Positions 7,352 through 17,600 of a DNA stretch of 49,750 nucleotides are shown here, piece after piece (positions within the stretch are counted from its first letter, which is position 1; the number at the start of each line of letters is the position of its first letter). Position numbers and translations under genes: made by a program. The stretch comes from DAOMNN01 sp050486545 (lineage in GTDB: Bacteria; Pseudomonadota; Gammaproteobacteria; Burkholderiales; Rhodocyclaceae): positions 1 through 49,750 of the forward strand of contig JBJHDM010000022.1 of assembly GCA_050486545.1 (NCBI GenBank). The letters are read 5' to 3'. The notes under the pieces are model-generated. The model saw only the letters and a program-made list of their open reading frames with translations, ran no database searches and had not been told where the DNA came from.

Positions 7352-9684
7352 TAAGCTGCGATATCCCTGCGCAACCTGCGATCGAGGAAGACCTCCGCGG
7401 GTTCGGGGCGCCCGAAGAGGTAGCCCTGGTAGAGAATCGGGGTACGGCTTCGCAGAAACTCGGCTTGTTCGCGGGTTTCGACCCCTTCGGCGACGACGTT
7501 CAGGCGCAGGTGGGACGCCATCGCCAGGATGGTGTCGACGAGTGCGGCGTCGTCCGGGTCGGTGGGGGCATCCTGGATGAAGGTGGCGTCGATCTTGAGT
7601 TCGCTGATCGGCAGGCGCTTGAGATAGGCCAGTGACGAATAGCCGGTCCCGAAGTCGTCGATCGAGAAACGTACACCCAGTCGCCGAAGCTCAGCCATCT
7701 TGTACACCGTCGGTTCGACTGCATCGACCAGCAGACCTTCGGTGACTTCCAGCGTCAGGCGCGCCGGATCCGCGCCGGTCTCCACCAGAATGTCGCGAAC
7801 CCGCGGGACGAAGTCGGGGCGGTGAAACTGGCGGGGGCTGACGTTGACCGAAAGGGACAGTCCCGGGTCGGCCAGTTCCGCCCGCGCGAGCAGCCCGCAT
7901 GCCTGGCGCAGCACCCATTGGCCGAGGTCTGCGATCAGGCCGGTTTCCTCTGCGATCGGGATGAACGCTCCCGGCGGGATCAACCCGTGAACCGGGTGAT
8001 GCCAGCGGAGCAGGGCTTCCGCGCTGCGCACCGTCCCCTCGCAATCGACCTGGGGCTGCAGGTACAGCCGCAACTGCCGGGCGTCGATCGCGTTGCGCAG
8101 GTCCGCCTCGAGGGCGAAGCGTGCTTCGGCACGGGCCTGCATCTCCGGCTCGAAGAAGCAGACGTGGTTCCGGCCCGCTTCCTTGGCCTGGTACATCGCG
8201 GTGTCGGCCTGTTTGAGCAGGTCGCTGAGACGTTCGTCTTCGGCGCCGGGAAACAGGGTCACGCCGATGCTTGCACTGACCGAGATGTCCTCGCCTTCGA
8301 GTTCGAAGCGATTGGTCAGGGTCTGGCGGATCTTCTCGGCGACGCTGCGCGCCTGGTCGGCGGCCGCTTCTGCTTCGGACGAAAGAGCCGGAAGCAGCAG
8401 CACGAACTCGTCGCCGCCGAAGCGTGCCACCGTATCGCTGTCGCGCAGGCAATGGATCAGACGCGCACTGGCCGCCTTGAGCAGGCGATCGCCCATGTCA
8501 TGGCCGCGGGCGTCGTTGAGTGTCTTGAAGTGATCGAGGTCGACGAACATCAGGGCGCCGATCTGCTCGTTGCGGCGTGCCAGGGCGATTGCGTGGTGCA
8601 GCCGATCGAGCAGCATCCTGCGGTTGGGGAGGCCCGTCAAAGAGTCGAAATAGGCCAGCCGTTCGATCTCGGATTCCTGGTGCTTGCGCTCGGTGATGTC
8701 GCGTCCGATTTCGACCAAACCGTTGCGGCTCCCGTCCGGATTGAACAGCGGTACCTTGATCGTATCGAATATCCGCGTGCCGCCATCGGGCGTCGGCAAG
8801 CGCTCCTCGGTCCGAATTGCTCCGGCCGAGGCCCAGACCCTCGCGTCGGGGCGCCCGTCCTCGAGCAGGGCTTCGTGGTTGGGTCCTTGCCGCGCGACGA
8901 GTTCCGCGTCGGTGCGATTGCGGTAATCGACGCCTTCCAGTCCGAACAGCCGAAGTGCGAAACGGTTGGCCTGTTGCCAGCGCCCGCTGCCGTCCTTGAA
9001 TCGGATGATGTCGGGCATCGCATCGATCAGCGTCTTGAGCTGCCGCTCGCGCTGCGCAAGGGCGGCGGTTGCGCAGCGCTTGCGAATCACGTTGAAGATC
9101 AGCAACAGGATGACGACAAACTGCACCAGTACGCCGACGATCAGGGCGTTGCGCAACGATGCCTGGGCACGAGTGGCTTCGCGGGTGCGCTGGTCGACCA
9201 GGGCTTCGAGCTGATCCTTGTAGGCGAGCAACTGCGCTTCGCCGACCGGCTTGCCGCTGATGTCGTGAAGGATTGAAGCGAGCACGATGCGTCCGTCCTG
9301 CATCGGCAGGGGCGAGGAGTGTACCTCGACGGTCCGGATCTGGCCGTCGGCGAGCCGGTGCGGAAAGATGAAATAGCTGCGTTCCTCGGCCTGCGCCCGC
9401 TTCCGTTCGGCTTCGACTTCGGCGGGGCCGAGAATGTTGAGTGCGTCGATCGGTTTGCCGATCAGGGTGCGATGGGGGTAGCCGTAGAAGTCGATGGCCG
9501 CGTTGTTGGCATCGATGATCCGCCCCGTTTCCGGATCGATCAACAGCATCATCGCACTGTGTTGCCGAAACGGTGACAGTGGGCTGAGTTCCTGTGCGTT
9601 GGCCGAGCCGAAGCACAGGACCGCGACAAGCAGACCCGACATGAAGACGTGCCCGAGCCGGTGACGAACCCTTGCGGTCACCAT
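7351..9684 (-). CDS. Membrane PAS-PAS-GGDEF-EAL cyclic-di-GMP protein
   Basis: This 777-residue protein makes and/or breaks cyclic-di-GMP. It begins with a hydrophobic signal or anchor (GLLVAVLCFGSANA), then a PAS domain (about 35-145), a coiled stretch, and a transmembrane segment (ALIVGVLVQFVVILLLIFNVI, near 195). A second PAS (about 215-340) follows, then GGDEF and EAL domains. The GGDEF motif is intact at 423-427, and the EAL motif at 556-558 is followed by NVSPRQF, EVTEG, DDFGTGYSS and EGVET, so both catalytic sites look usable. The first PAS is probably periplasmic. A start at residue 15 would also leave a signal peptide. The gene converges with gdhA and ends in TAG. Confidence 0.9.
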   Translation of the reverse strand: MVTARVRHRLGHVFMSGLLVAVLCFGSANAQELSPLSPFRQHSAMMLLIDPETGRIIDANNAAIDFYGYPHRTLIGKPIDALNILGPAEVEAERKRAQAEERSYFIFPHRLADGQIRTVEVHSSPLPMQDGRIVLASILHDISGKPVGEAQLLAYKDQLEALVDQRTREATRAQASLRNALIVGVLVQFVVILLLIFNVIRKRCATAALAQRERQLKTLIDAMPDIIRFKDGSGRWQQANRFALRLFGLEGVDYRNRTDAELVARQGPNHEALLEDGRPDARVWASAGAIRTEERLPTPDGGTRIFDTIKVPLFNPDGSRNGLVEIGRDITERKHQESEIERLAYFDSLTGLPNRRMLLDRLHHAIALARRNEQIGALMFVDLDHFKTLNDARGHDMGDRLLKAASARLIHCLRDSDTVARFGGDEFVLLLPALSSEAEAAADQARSVAEKIRQTLTNRFELEGEDISVSASIGVTLFPGAEDERLSDLLKQADTAMYQAKEAGRNHVCFFEPEMQARAEARFALEADLRNAIDARQLRLYLQPQVDCEGTVRSAEALLRWHHPVHGLIPPGAFIPIAEETGLIADLGQWVLRQACGLLARAELADPGLSLSVNVSPRQFHRPDFVPRVRDILVETGADPARLTLEVTEGLLVDAVEPTVYKMAELRRLGVRFSIDDFGTGYSSLAYLKRLPISELKIDATFIQDAPTDPDDAALVDTILAMASHLRLNVVAEGVETREQAEFLRSRTPILYQGYLFGRPEPAEVFLDRRLRRDIAA

Positions 9685-9855
9685 CGGGACCGGTCCGTCG
9701 GGACGGGGAATGTTAGGGGTCGATTCAATTCCGCTGAAATCCGAAAGAGTGTGCTCCGCCTATAACTAAAGCACTAGGCTTGGCAGAGCATAACCTCAAT
9801 CGGTACAGGGGAAAAGTGGTTTGTTCGGGAGCGGAAAACCGAGAATGGGGCGTGC

Positions 9856-10608
9856 TCAGCCCTTTTTTCCAGTGCGCTTGTCGCGCAGATAGATGTGGTT
9901 GCTCACCTTCTTCAGTTCGAACAGGCCGATCTCGCTCACCAGGTCGCTGAGCTTCTTGTACCCGTAGTTGCGCGGATCGAAAGAGGTCTGGTTGCCGATG
10001 TGCGAGCCCACTCCGCCCAGGGCCGCCCATCCGTCCTCGTCGGCTGCGGCCTCGATACCGCTGCGGAGCAGGTTGACCAGTTTTGCGTCTCCGCGCAGTT
10101 CCCTGGCCGATTTCTTCTGTTCGCCAGCCTCCTGCTTTTCTTCCGTCTGGCTCGGCATGCCCAGGTTCTCGAGATAGAGAAACTTCGAGCAAGCGTTGAC
10201 GAAGGGCATGGGGGTCTTCTTCTCGCCGAATCCGATGACCTTCAGCCCGTTGGCGCGGATACGCATCACCAGCGGAGTGAAGTCGGAATCCGAGGAGGCG
10301 AGGCAGAAGCCGTCGAGTTTCTGCCCGTAGAGCAGATCCATCGCGTCGATGATCATCGCACTGTCGGTGGCGTTCTTTCCCTTCGTATAGGCGAACTGCT
10401 GGATCGGCTGGATCGCATACTCGTGCAGTACCTGTTCCCAGTTCTTCAGTCCCGTACTTTTCCAGTTCCCGTAGGCGCGGCGGATGTTGGTGACGCCGTA
10501 CTTGGCGAGTTCGTCGAGGATGACCTCGATCTTCGACGCGGGGCAGTTGTCTGCATCGATGAGCAGTGCGATGTGGGATTCATCGGTGTGGGGGGGATCG
10601 GCGCTCAT
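9856..10608 (-). CDS. NYN-domain protein with C-terminal OST-HTH/LOTUS-like domain
   Basis: The 250-residue protein has a PIN-like NYN nuclease domain (about 10-145), with acidic residues in LLIDADNCPASK (D18, D20), KNATDSAMIIDAMDLLY and LASSDSDFTPLVMRIR. A basic/acidic linker is followed by a C-terminal domain (about 170-245; VNLLRSGIEAAADEDGWAALGGVGSHI, NYGYKKLSDLV) resembling OST-HTH/LOTUS domains, which bind RNA. The likely role is RNA binding or cleavage in the cytoplasm. I start at 10608 because GGAG lies 8 bases upstream; an in-frame ATG at 10635 would add nine residues without such a site. The gene is divergent from the M20 gene. No substrate can be named. Confidence 0.85.
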   Translation of the reverse strand: MSADPPHTDESHIALLIDADNCPASKIEVILDELAKYGVTNIRRAYGNWKSTGLKNWEQVLHEYAIQPIQQFAYTKGKNATDSAMIIDAMDLLYGQKLDGFCLASSDSDFTPLVMRIRANGLKVIGFGEKKTPMPFVNACSKFLYLENLGMPSQTEEKQEAGEQKKSARELRGDAKLVNLLRSGIEAAADEDGWAALGGVGSHIGNQTSFDPRNYGYKKLSDLVSEIGLFELKKVSNHIYLRDKRTGKKG

Positions 10609-10870
10609 GCACGGCTCCAAGGGCGGTGGCCGCATCCACGCGTGGCGGGTCGGGCGGCCGGTTCGTGATCGATGTTCGGAGCATAGCGGCCTGGCGACGG
10701 GATGACCAGCGCCGCGACCGGTCGCTCGCGAACCGGATCATGCCGAGGGAACCTCGCCTTGGGGGCGATGTCCGCGTTCAGGCTACACTAAGCGTTGCGC
10801 GACGGGAGTGGACGCGGGCACCCTCCGTGTCTGAACCGTCGCCCTTTCTTCCCGTTGGACTGCGCGACCC

Positions 10871-12043
10871 ATGAGCGTCATCGACAACCTTCGCCGTGAA
10901 CAATCGAGGCTGGCCGGCATCCGCCGGGATATCCATGCCCATCCCGAACTCGCGTACGCCGAGCACCGCACGGCGGGACTCGTGGCCACGCATCTCGAAT
11001 CGCTCGGCTGCGAAGTGCACCGGGGCATCGGCAAGACTGGAGTGGTCGCTGCGATTCGCGGCGGAAAGGGGTTGCGCGCGATCGGCCTGCGGGCCGACAT
11101 GGATGCCCTTCCGATCCAGGAGCGCAATACCTTCGAGCACCGTTCGCAGCACGTCGGCTGCATGCATGCGTGCGGACATGACGGGCATACGACGATGCTG
11201 CTGGCCGCAGCGGAGGTGCTCGCGCGCGAGCGCCACTTCGATGGCGTGGTGTATCTGGTCTTCCAGCCGGCCGAGGAGGGAGAGGCGGGCGCACGCGCGA
11301 TGATCGACGACGGCTTGTTCGAGCGCTTTCCGATGGAAGCCATCTTCGGTCTGCACAACTGGCCCGGGATGCCGGCGGGCCAGTTCGCAGTGCACGTCGG
11401 GCCGGTCATGGCCAGTGCCGATCGCTTCGACGTCGAGGTGATCGGGACTGGCACCCATGCGGCCATGCCGCATCTCGGGATCGACCCGGTCGTTGCCGCC
11501 GCATCGCTGGTCCAGGCGTTCCAGACGATCGCCAGCCGCACGATCGACCCGCTCGACGCGGCCGTGGTGTCGACGACGATGTTTCATGCCGGCGAGGCCT
11601 ACAACGTCATTCCGGACCGCGTCAGTCTGTCGGGCACCGTCCGGGCATTCGATGCGGCCGTGCGTGATCGCATTGCGAAGCGCCTCGAAGAGCTGTGCGG
11701 TGGAATCGCGGCGGCCCATGGCGTCGAGATCCGGATGACGTACCGGAAAGGATATCCCCCGACGGTCAATGCGCCCGAGCAGGCGGCCGTGTGCGCCGGC
11801 GTGGCGCGTGAACTCGTGGGCGAGGCGAGGGTTTCGCTGGCCGAACGTCCGAGCATGGGAGCGGAGGATTTCGCCTTCTTCCTCGAGCACAAACCGGGTT
11901 GCTACGTATGGATCGGCAATGGCCCGGGCGAGGGTGGTTGTACGCTGCACAACCCGCAGTACGACTTCAATGACGAGATCATTCCGGTCGGAGGTGCCTA
12001 CTGGGTCCGTCTCGTGGAGACGATTCTCGGTCGCGCCGGTTGA
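10871..12043 (+). CDS. M20D family amidohydrolase (hippurate/N-acyl amino acid hydrolase type)
   Basis: This 390-residue cytoplasmic metallohydrolase removes acyl groups from N-acyl amino acids or related amides; the substrate cannot be told from the sequence. It shows the M20D pattern: RRDIHAHPELAY near the start, RADMDALP, the metal site MHACGHDGHT (C101, H103), the glutamate pair in QPAEEGEAG, LHNW (H162), the dimerisation-domain segment GTHAAMPHLGIDPV and a late histidine in CTLHNPQYDFND. Length is normal. No strong Shine-Dalgarno precedes the ATG. The permease gene follows 33 bases later, so the two may be co-transcribed, but a functional link is not established. Confidence 0.92.
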   Translation: MSVIDNLRREQSRLAGIRRDIHAHPELAYAEHRTAGLVATHLESLGCEVHRGIGKTGVVAAIRGGKGLRAIGLRADMDALPIQERNTFEHRSQHVGCMHACGHDGHTTMLLAAAEVLARERHFDGVVYLVFQPAEEGEAGARAMIDDGLFERFPMEAIFGLHNWPGMPAGQFAVHVGPVMASADRFDVEVIGTGTHAAMPHLGIDPVVAAASLVQAFQTIASRTIDPLDAAVVSTTMFHAGEAYNVIPDRVSLSGTVRAFDAAVRDRIAKRLEELCGGIAAAHGVEIRMTYRKGYPPTVNAPEQAAVCAGVARELVGEARVSLAERPSMGAEDFAFFLEHKPGCYVWIGNGPGEGGCTLHNPQYDFNDEIIPVGGAYWVRLVETILGRAG

Positions 12044-12076
12044 ACCACTGTTCGTGCGCGTCGTCCACAGCCTGTC

Positions 12077-14572
12077 ATGAATTCCCTCAAGCTTGCGTTC
12101 CGGATGCTCCTGCGCGACCTGCGTGCGGGCGAACTGCATCTTCTCGGCCTTGCGATCGTCATCGCCGTCGCGAGCCTCACCAGCGTCGGATTCCTTACGG
12201 ACCGCGTCGCCCGCGGGCTGGAGCGCGAGGCCAACCAGCTCTTGGGGGGCGATCTGCTGTTGCGTGCCGATCATCCCTGGAGTGAGACCTTCGCCGACGA
12301 AGCCCGCGCGCGAGGGCTGGATGTAGTCGAAACCGTGCTGTTCACGAGCATGGTCAGCACCGAGGAAGAAGCGCAGCTTGCCGGCGTCAAGGTCGTCGAA
12401 CACGGCTATCCGCTCAGGGGTTCGGTACGAATCGCCCCGGGTCCCAACCAGCCCGACCGGGTCGCGGAAGAGATGCCTGCGCCGGGCCAGGTATGGCTCG
12501 ACGAGCGCATGTTCGCAAGTCTCGGCGTTGCGGTGGGCGACCGGGTCGGGCTGGGGAAGGTCGAGTTCGAGGTTGGCGCGATGGTCAGCTTCGAGTCGGA
12601 TCGCGGAGCAAATTTCTTCAGCCTGCTGCCCCGGGCGATGTTCAACGTCACCGATCTGGAGCAGACGGGATTGCTCGTGGAGGGAAGCCGTGCGACCTGG
12701 CGGCTGCACATCGCCGGTGCGTTGCCCGAGGTCGATGCCTTCGAGCGGTGGGCGATCGCGCGCCTGGGACGGGGCGAAGCGGTGGAGACCATCGACAACG
12801 CACGTCCGGAGGTGCGGGCTGCACTCGACCAGGCCCAGCGATTCCTGAGGCTTGCGGCACTGCTGGCCGTCGTACTTGCGGCGGTTGCCGTAGGATTGTC
12901 TGCCCGTCGCTTCATGCGGCGTCATGTCGATGCCTGTGCGGTGATGCGTTGCCTCGGCGCGAGACAGGCCCAGGTGCTCGGCATCGTCGTGGGCGAGTTC
13001 GTACTGTTCGGCCTTGCTGCGGCGCTGGCCGGATGCGCCCTGGGATGGCTGGTCCAGTTCGGCCTGGTCACGCTGTTGGCGGATCTGCTGCAGGTGAGCT
13101 TGCCTGCGCCCTCGCCGTTGCCGCTGGCGCACGGTCTCGTGGTTGGGCTGGCGCTGCTGGTGGGATTCGTCCTTCCGCAGTTGCTCCGGCTTGGTCAGGT
13201 TTCCACCCTGCGGGTATTGCGTCGTGAGTTCGTTGCGATCGAACCCCTGAGCGGCTTTGCCTGGGGGATGGGTGCGGCGGTCTTGCTGGCGATGATCTTC
13301 TGGCTGGCCGCGGACTTCGAACTCGGACGCATGGTGGCGGTCGGATTTGCGCTGGCGCTCGGCGTGTTCGCCCTTGCGGCCTGGGGGGTGCTGCGCCTGC
13401 TCGCGCTGATGAAGGGGGAGGGCAGCTTGCGTGGCGGCGGATGGCGCTATGGTCTCGCATCCCTGAAAAGGCGCATGGGGAGCAGCGTCATTCAGGTCAG
13501 CGCCCTTGGGTTGGGCATGACCGCGCTCTTGCTGCTGACCCTGATTCGCGGCGATCTGCTCGAGAACTGGCGCCAGATGACCCCGCCCGACGCACCCAAT
13601 CGATTCATCGTCAACATCCAGCCCGACCAGCGTGAAGCGGTGGCGGCGCACTTTGCCCGGAACGGTCTCGAGCCACCGGAGATCCTGCCGATGATCCGCG
13701 GACGCCTGGCGGCGATCAACGACCGTCCGGTGCGGGCCGAGGAGTACGAGGAGTCGCGCACGCAACGGCTGGCCGAGCGCGAGTTCAACCTCAGTTATGC
13801 AACGCACCTGCCCGAGGCCAATCGTATCGTCGCTGGCCAGTGGCACGGCACGGACCGCTCCCCGCAGTTCTCGGTGGAGGCCGGGCTGGCACGGACCTTC
13901 GATTTACGCATCGGAGACCGAGTGCGGTTCGAGGTTGCCGGGCGCCCGATCGAGGCGCCGATCACCAGTATTCGCGAGCTGGAATGGGATTCGATGCGGG
14001 TGAACTTCTTCTTCATCGCATCCGAAGGAGTGCTGGGCGAGGCGCCGGCGAGCCTTGTGACGAGTTTCCACCAGCCGGCGGGCGAACACGCCTTCACGAC
14101 CGGGCTGGTCAATGCCTTTCCGAACCTCACCGTGATCGACGTAGCAGCGGTCCTCGCACAGGTCCAGGCCGTCACCGACAAGCTGGTGCTGATCGTGCAG
14201 TTCGTGTTCGGATTCGCTGTCCTGGCCGGACTGGTGGTGCTGTATGCCGCCCTTCAGTCCACGCACGATGAGCGCGACTTCGAGGCGGCGATGCTGCGTA
14301 CGCTGGGAGCGAGAAATGTCCAGGTGCGGCAGGCGCTGCTGGCTGAATTCCTGGTCCTTGGCGTCGTAGCCGGCGTGCTCTCCGGGATGGGGGCCAGTGC
14401 GATCGGCTGGGCGATCGCGCACCACGTATTCAAGATGGCTTATCTGCCCGGCGTGCTTCCGATGGCCGTCGGTGCGCTGGCAGGGGCGGTGGCGGTCGTG
14501 CTCGGTGGCTGGGCCGGAACGCGTGGCCTGCTCGCCCGCCCCCCGATCGCGAGCCTGCGGGCCTTGAGCTGA
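12077..14572 (+). CDS. Large FtsX-type ABC transporter permease (YbbP-like)
   Basis: The 831-residue protein has the double FtsX layout of YbbP-type permeases. A first transmembrane helix near 20-40 is followed by a large periplasmic domain, then helices near 255-280, 300-340, 350-380 and 395-430. A second periplasmic domain (about 480-710) and three last helices near 715, 765 and 800 follow. It is like the permease half of exporters that extract lipids or drive envelope processes rather than pump ions. The usual partner ATPase (YbbA type) is neither upstream nor downstream here, so it must be elsewhere if the system is complete. The upstream neighbour is the M20 gene; the downstream gene is a cyclic-di-GMP receptor after an 82-base gap. 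Confidence 0.85.
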   Translation: MNSLKLAFRMLLRDLRAGELHLLGLAIVIAVASLTSVGFLTDRVARGLEREANQLLGGDLLLRADHPWSETFADEARARGLDVVETVLFTSMVSTEEEAQLAGVKVVEHGYPLRGSVRIAPGPNQPDRVAEEMPAPGQVWLDERMFASLGVAVGDRVGLGKVEFEVGAMVSFESDRGANFFSLLPRAMFNVTDLEQTGLLVEGSRATWRLHIAGALPEVDAFERWAIARLGRGEAVETIDNARPEVRAALDQAQRFLRLAALLAVVLAAVAVGLSARRFMRRHVDACAVMRCLGARQAQVLGIVVGEFVLFGLAAALAGCALGWLVQFGLVTLLADLLQVSLPAPSPLPLAHGLVVGLALLVGFVLPQLLRLGQVSTLRVLRREFVAIEPLSGFAWGMGAAVLLAMIFWLAADFELGRMVAVGFALALGVFALAAWGVLRLLALMKGEGSLRGGGWRYGLASLKRRMGSSVIQVSALGLGMTALLLLTLIRGDLLENWRQMTPPDAPNRFIVNIQPDQREAVAAHFARNGLEPPEILPMIRGRLAAINDRPVRAEEYEESRTQRLAEREFNLSYATHLPEANRIVAGQWHGTDRSPQFSVEAGLARTFDLRIGDRVRFEVAGRPIEAPITSIRELEWDSMRVNFFFIASEGVLGEAPASLVTSFHQPAGEHAFTTGLVNAFPNLTVIDVAAVLAQVQAVTDKLVLIVQFVFGFAVLAGLVVLYAALQSTHDERDFEAAMLRTLGARNVQVRQALLAEFLVLGVVAGVLSGMGASAIGWAIAHHVFKMAYLPGVLPMAVGALAGAVAVVLGGWAGTRGLLARPPIASLRALS

Positions 14573-14654
14573 ATGCGCCCTGCGTCAATCCGTTGCATTC
14601 GTTTCCTCTGAACGCGTACCACTTAACGCCGGGGCGGACGTTGCTGCCAGTACA

Positions 14655-17600
14655 ATGCACGCCCATTACCGGACCGCTCCCCCCGACATGTCGCGGAAAC
14701 GAATCCTCTTCCATCCCCGAGCGCTGCACCTGATCGTCGCCGTAACGATCGTCGTGCTCGCCGGTTGGGCGCGGTTCACGCAGGAGCAATACCGGTCCGT
14801 TGGCCAACTCCTGAGCGCGCAGCACGGTGCGTCGGTCGAGGCCTCCTTTCGTGCTTCGGCACGGATGTACCAGCTCAGTGCCGGGATCATGTATCGAGAG
14901 ATGAGCCGTCATCCCGCGATGATCGACTGGCTCGAGTCGGCGAACGAGGGTAGCGAGGCGGACCGGGACCGTATCCGGGGGTGGCTGCGGAGCCTGTGGC
15001 AACCTGATTACCTGCGGCTGCGCGACGAGGGCTTCGTGCAGTTCCAGATACATCTCGCCGACGGGACGGTGCTGCGCCGTTTCCACCGCCCGGAGTTCTA
15101 CGGCGACAACCTGACCGACGTGCGGGCGTCCGTCCGACGCTCGCATGCCGAGCGTCGAAACGTCGTCGGGTTCGAGGGGGGGCGCTCGTATCCGGCGCTG
15201 CGCCACCTGTTTCCGGTCGAATACGACAAGCGCCTGCTGGGCAGCGTCGAATTGTCCGTTCCGTTCTTCCGGCTGCAGGAGCGCTTCGAGGAGTTGCTGC
15301 CCGGCAACACGTTCCTGATGGTGTTCAAGCGTGAGCACACACTCGATCTCGTGACCGAGGAGATGCGCTGGCTCTATGTGCCGTCCGGACTCAAGGATGG
15401 CTACTTCATCGCGGGGGACGAGTTGTCGTTGTTCACGCGCGAGTTCGTCGAATCCGCCCGGGGTCGCGAGGTGCTGGCGGCGTTGAGAGTGGGCAGCGAT
15501 CTCGAATCCATGGCGCAACTCGATGCGCCGATGTCGGTTCCAGTGTTGAGCGGCGGTCATGGCTACTTCGCTTCGTTCGTTCCGGTGAACGACGTCGCGG
15601 GGGAGAACGTGGGGTTCGTCCTTGCCATTGCCGAGGCGCCGGAACTGGTGGAGGCGCGTGAGGCGTACGTCTTGCAGGGCGTGGTCGGCGGGATCGTGAT
15701 CGTGTCGCTCGGAACGGTGCTCGGGCTGTTGCTGATCGCTGCGGCCAAGCGCCGGCAGCAGGAACTGCGGGCCCGTGCGCTGAACGTGCAATTGAGTTCC
15801 CTGGTCGAGACGATTCCCGATCCGGTGTATTTCAAGGATGCGTCGGGTTGCTGGCTGTTCGTGAACCAGGCCGGCCTGCAGTTGCTCGATCTCGAGGATG
15901 CCGACTGGAAGGGGCGGACGGATGCGGAGATCGCCCGGATGCGTCCGCAGTACGCGGACGTTCTTCAATACGCGGCCAAGCAGGATCGTGAGGTTCTGCG
16001 TGAGGGAGAACTGTGTGTCTATGACGATGCCGTGGTCCACAACGGGCATCGACGCCTGTACGAAGTGCGCAAGATGCCGAACCTCGAGAACGGTCGGGCC
16101 GTCTCGCTGCTGGTGATCCGCCGCGACGTCACGGAAGAGCGCCAGGCGAAGATCCGGCTCCTGTCGAGCGAGAAGCGCTACCGCGAAGTGGTCGACAACG
16201 TCCACGAGGTCATCTACCGCACCGATTCGGAGGGGCGATGGAGCTTCCTCAATCCTGCCTGGGAACATCTGACCGGCTATCAGATCCCGGATTCGCTGGG
16301 TCGCAAGGCGATCGAGTTCTTCCATCCGGAGGATCGCGTCCGCACGACCGCGCGCGTCCGCGAAATGATGCGTGGCGGGCACGACGACGTACGCGAAGAA
16401 GTGCGCGTGCTGCGCGTCGACGGACGAACGCGCTGGGTCGAACTCTTCGTTCATCCGGCCTCCGATGCGCAGGGGCGTACGCGCGGCAGCTACGGCACGC
16501 TGATGGACGTGACCGAGCGGCGCGAGATCCTCGACGCCCTTCGCGCGGAGCGCGATCTTTTTGCAGCAGGGCCTGCGATCGTGTTCGTGCAGCGGCTGGA
16601 AAAGGGGTGGCCGGTCGAGTACGTCTCGCCGAACGTGTTCGAGGAGCTCGGCTATCGCCCCGAGGAGATGACCCGGCCGGAGTTCCGCTTCGGTAGCTTG
16701 CTGCATCCGGACGATCAGGGGCGTATCGAACAGGAGGAGAACGCCCACCTGGCCGAGGGTCGTACGTCCTACGTGCTCAATTACCGCATCCGGCGCCGCG
16801 ACCGCGGATATCGCTGGTATCGGGAGTACTCGATGCCGCAGCGCATCGAGGGCGATCCGGTGCTGCGCATCCGCGGCTACCTGATCGACGAGACCGCGAT
16901 CCGCGAGGCGCAGATCGCGCTCGAGGACGAGCGCCAGCGCCTTTCCTGGATCCTCGAAGGGGCGAACGTGGGCACCTGGGAATGGGATGTGCCCGGTGGC
17001 CGGATCGCGATCAATACGCGCTACGCCGAGATGCTCGGTTACGCGCTCGAGGAGTTGTCGCCCCTCAGCACGGCGGCCTGGCGGAACCTGATGCATCCGA
17101 GCGATCGGGCGCGGTGCATGAAGCGCATGCTGGGTCACTTCGACGAGGACCTGCCCTACTACGAGGGCGAGCACCGCATGCGCCACAAGAACGGCTCGTG
17201 GGTGTGGGTGCTGGCACGTGGGCGCGTGCTGCGGCGGGATGCCGAAGGCGAACCGGTGCTGATGTGCGGTACGCAGATGGACATCACGCTGCGCAAGGCA
17301 GCCGAGGCCCATGCGGAGCATCTTGCGTACTACGACGAACTGACCGGGCTGCCGAATCGACGGCTGTTTCTCGAACAGTTGCGCCATGCCCAGGCGGCCA
17401 GCACGCGCACGCATCTTTTCGGGGCGCTGTTCTTTCTCGATCTCGACAACTTCAAGAATCTCAACGACAGCCTCGGCCACGACTACGGCGATCTGTTGCT
17501 GAAGGAAGTCGCCCGGCGCCTGAACGGCGTGATGCGCAGTGGCGATTCGGTCGCACGACTCGGTGGTGACGAGTTCGTCGTGCTGCTCGAAGAACTCGAT

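Noticed and set aside
10778..13846. A 1022-codon minus-strand frame across the M20 and permease genes
   Set aside because: It spans two genes with clear families and has the same shadow composition, so it is not a gene.
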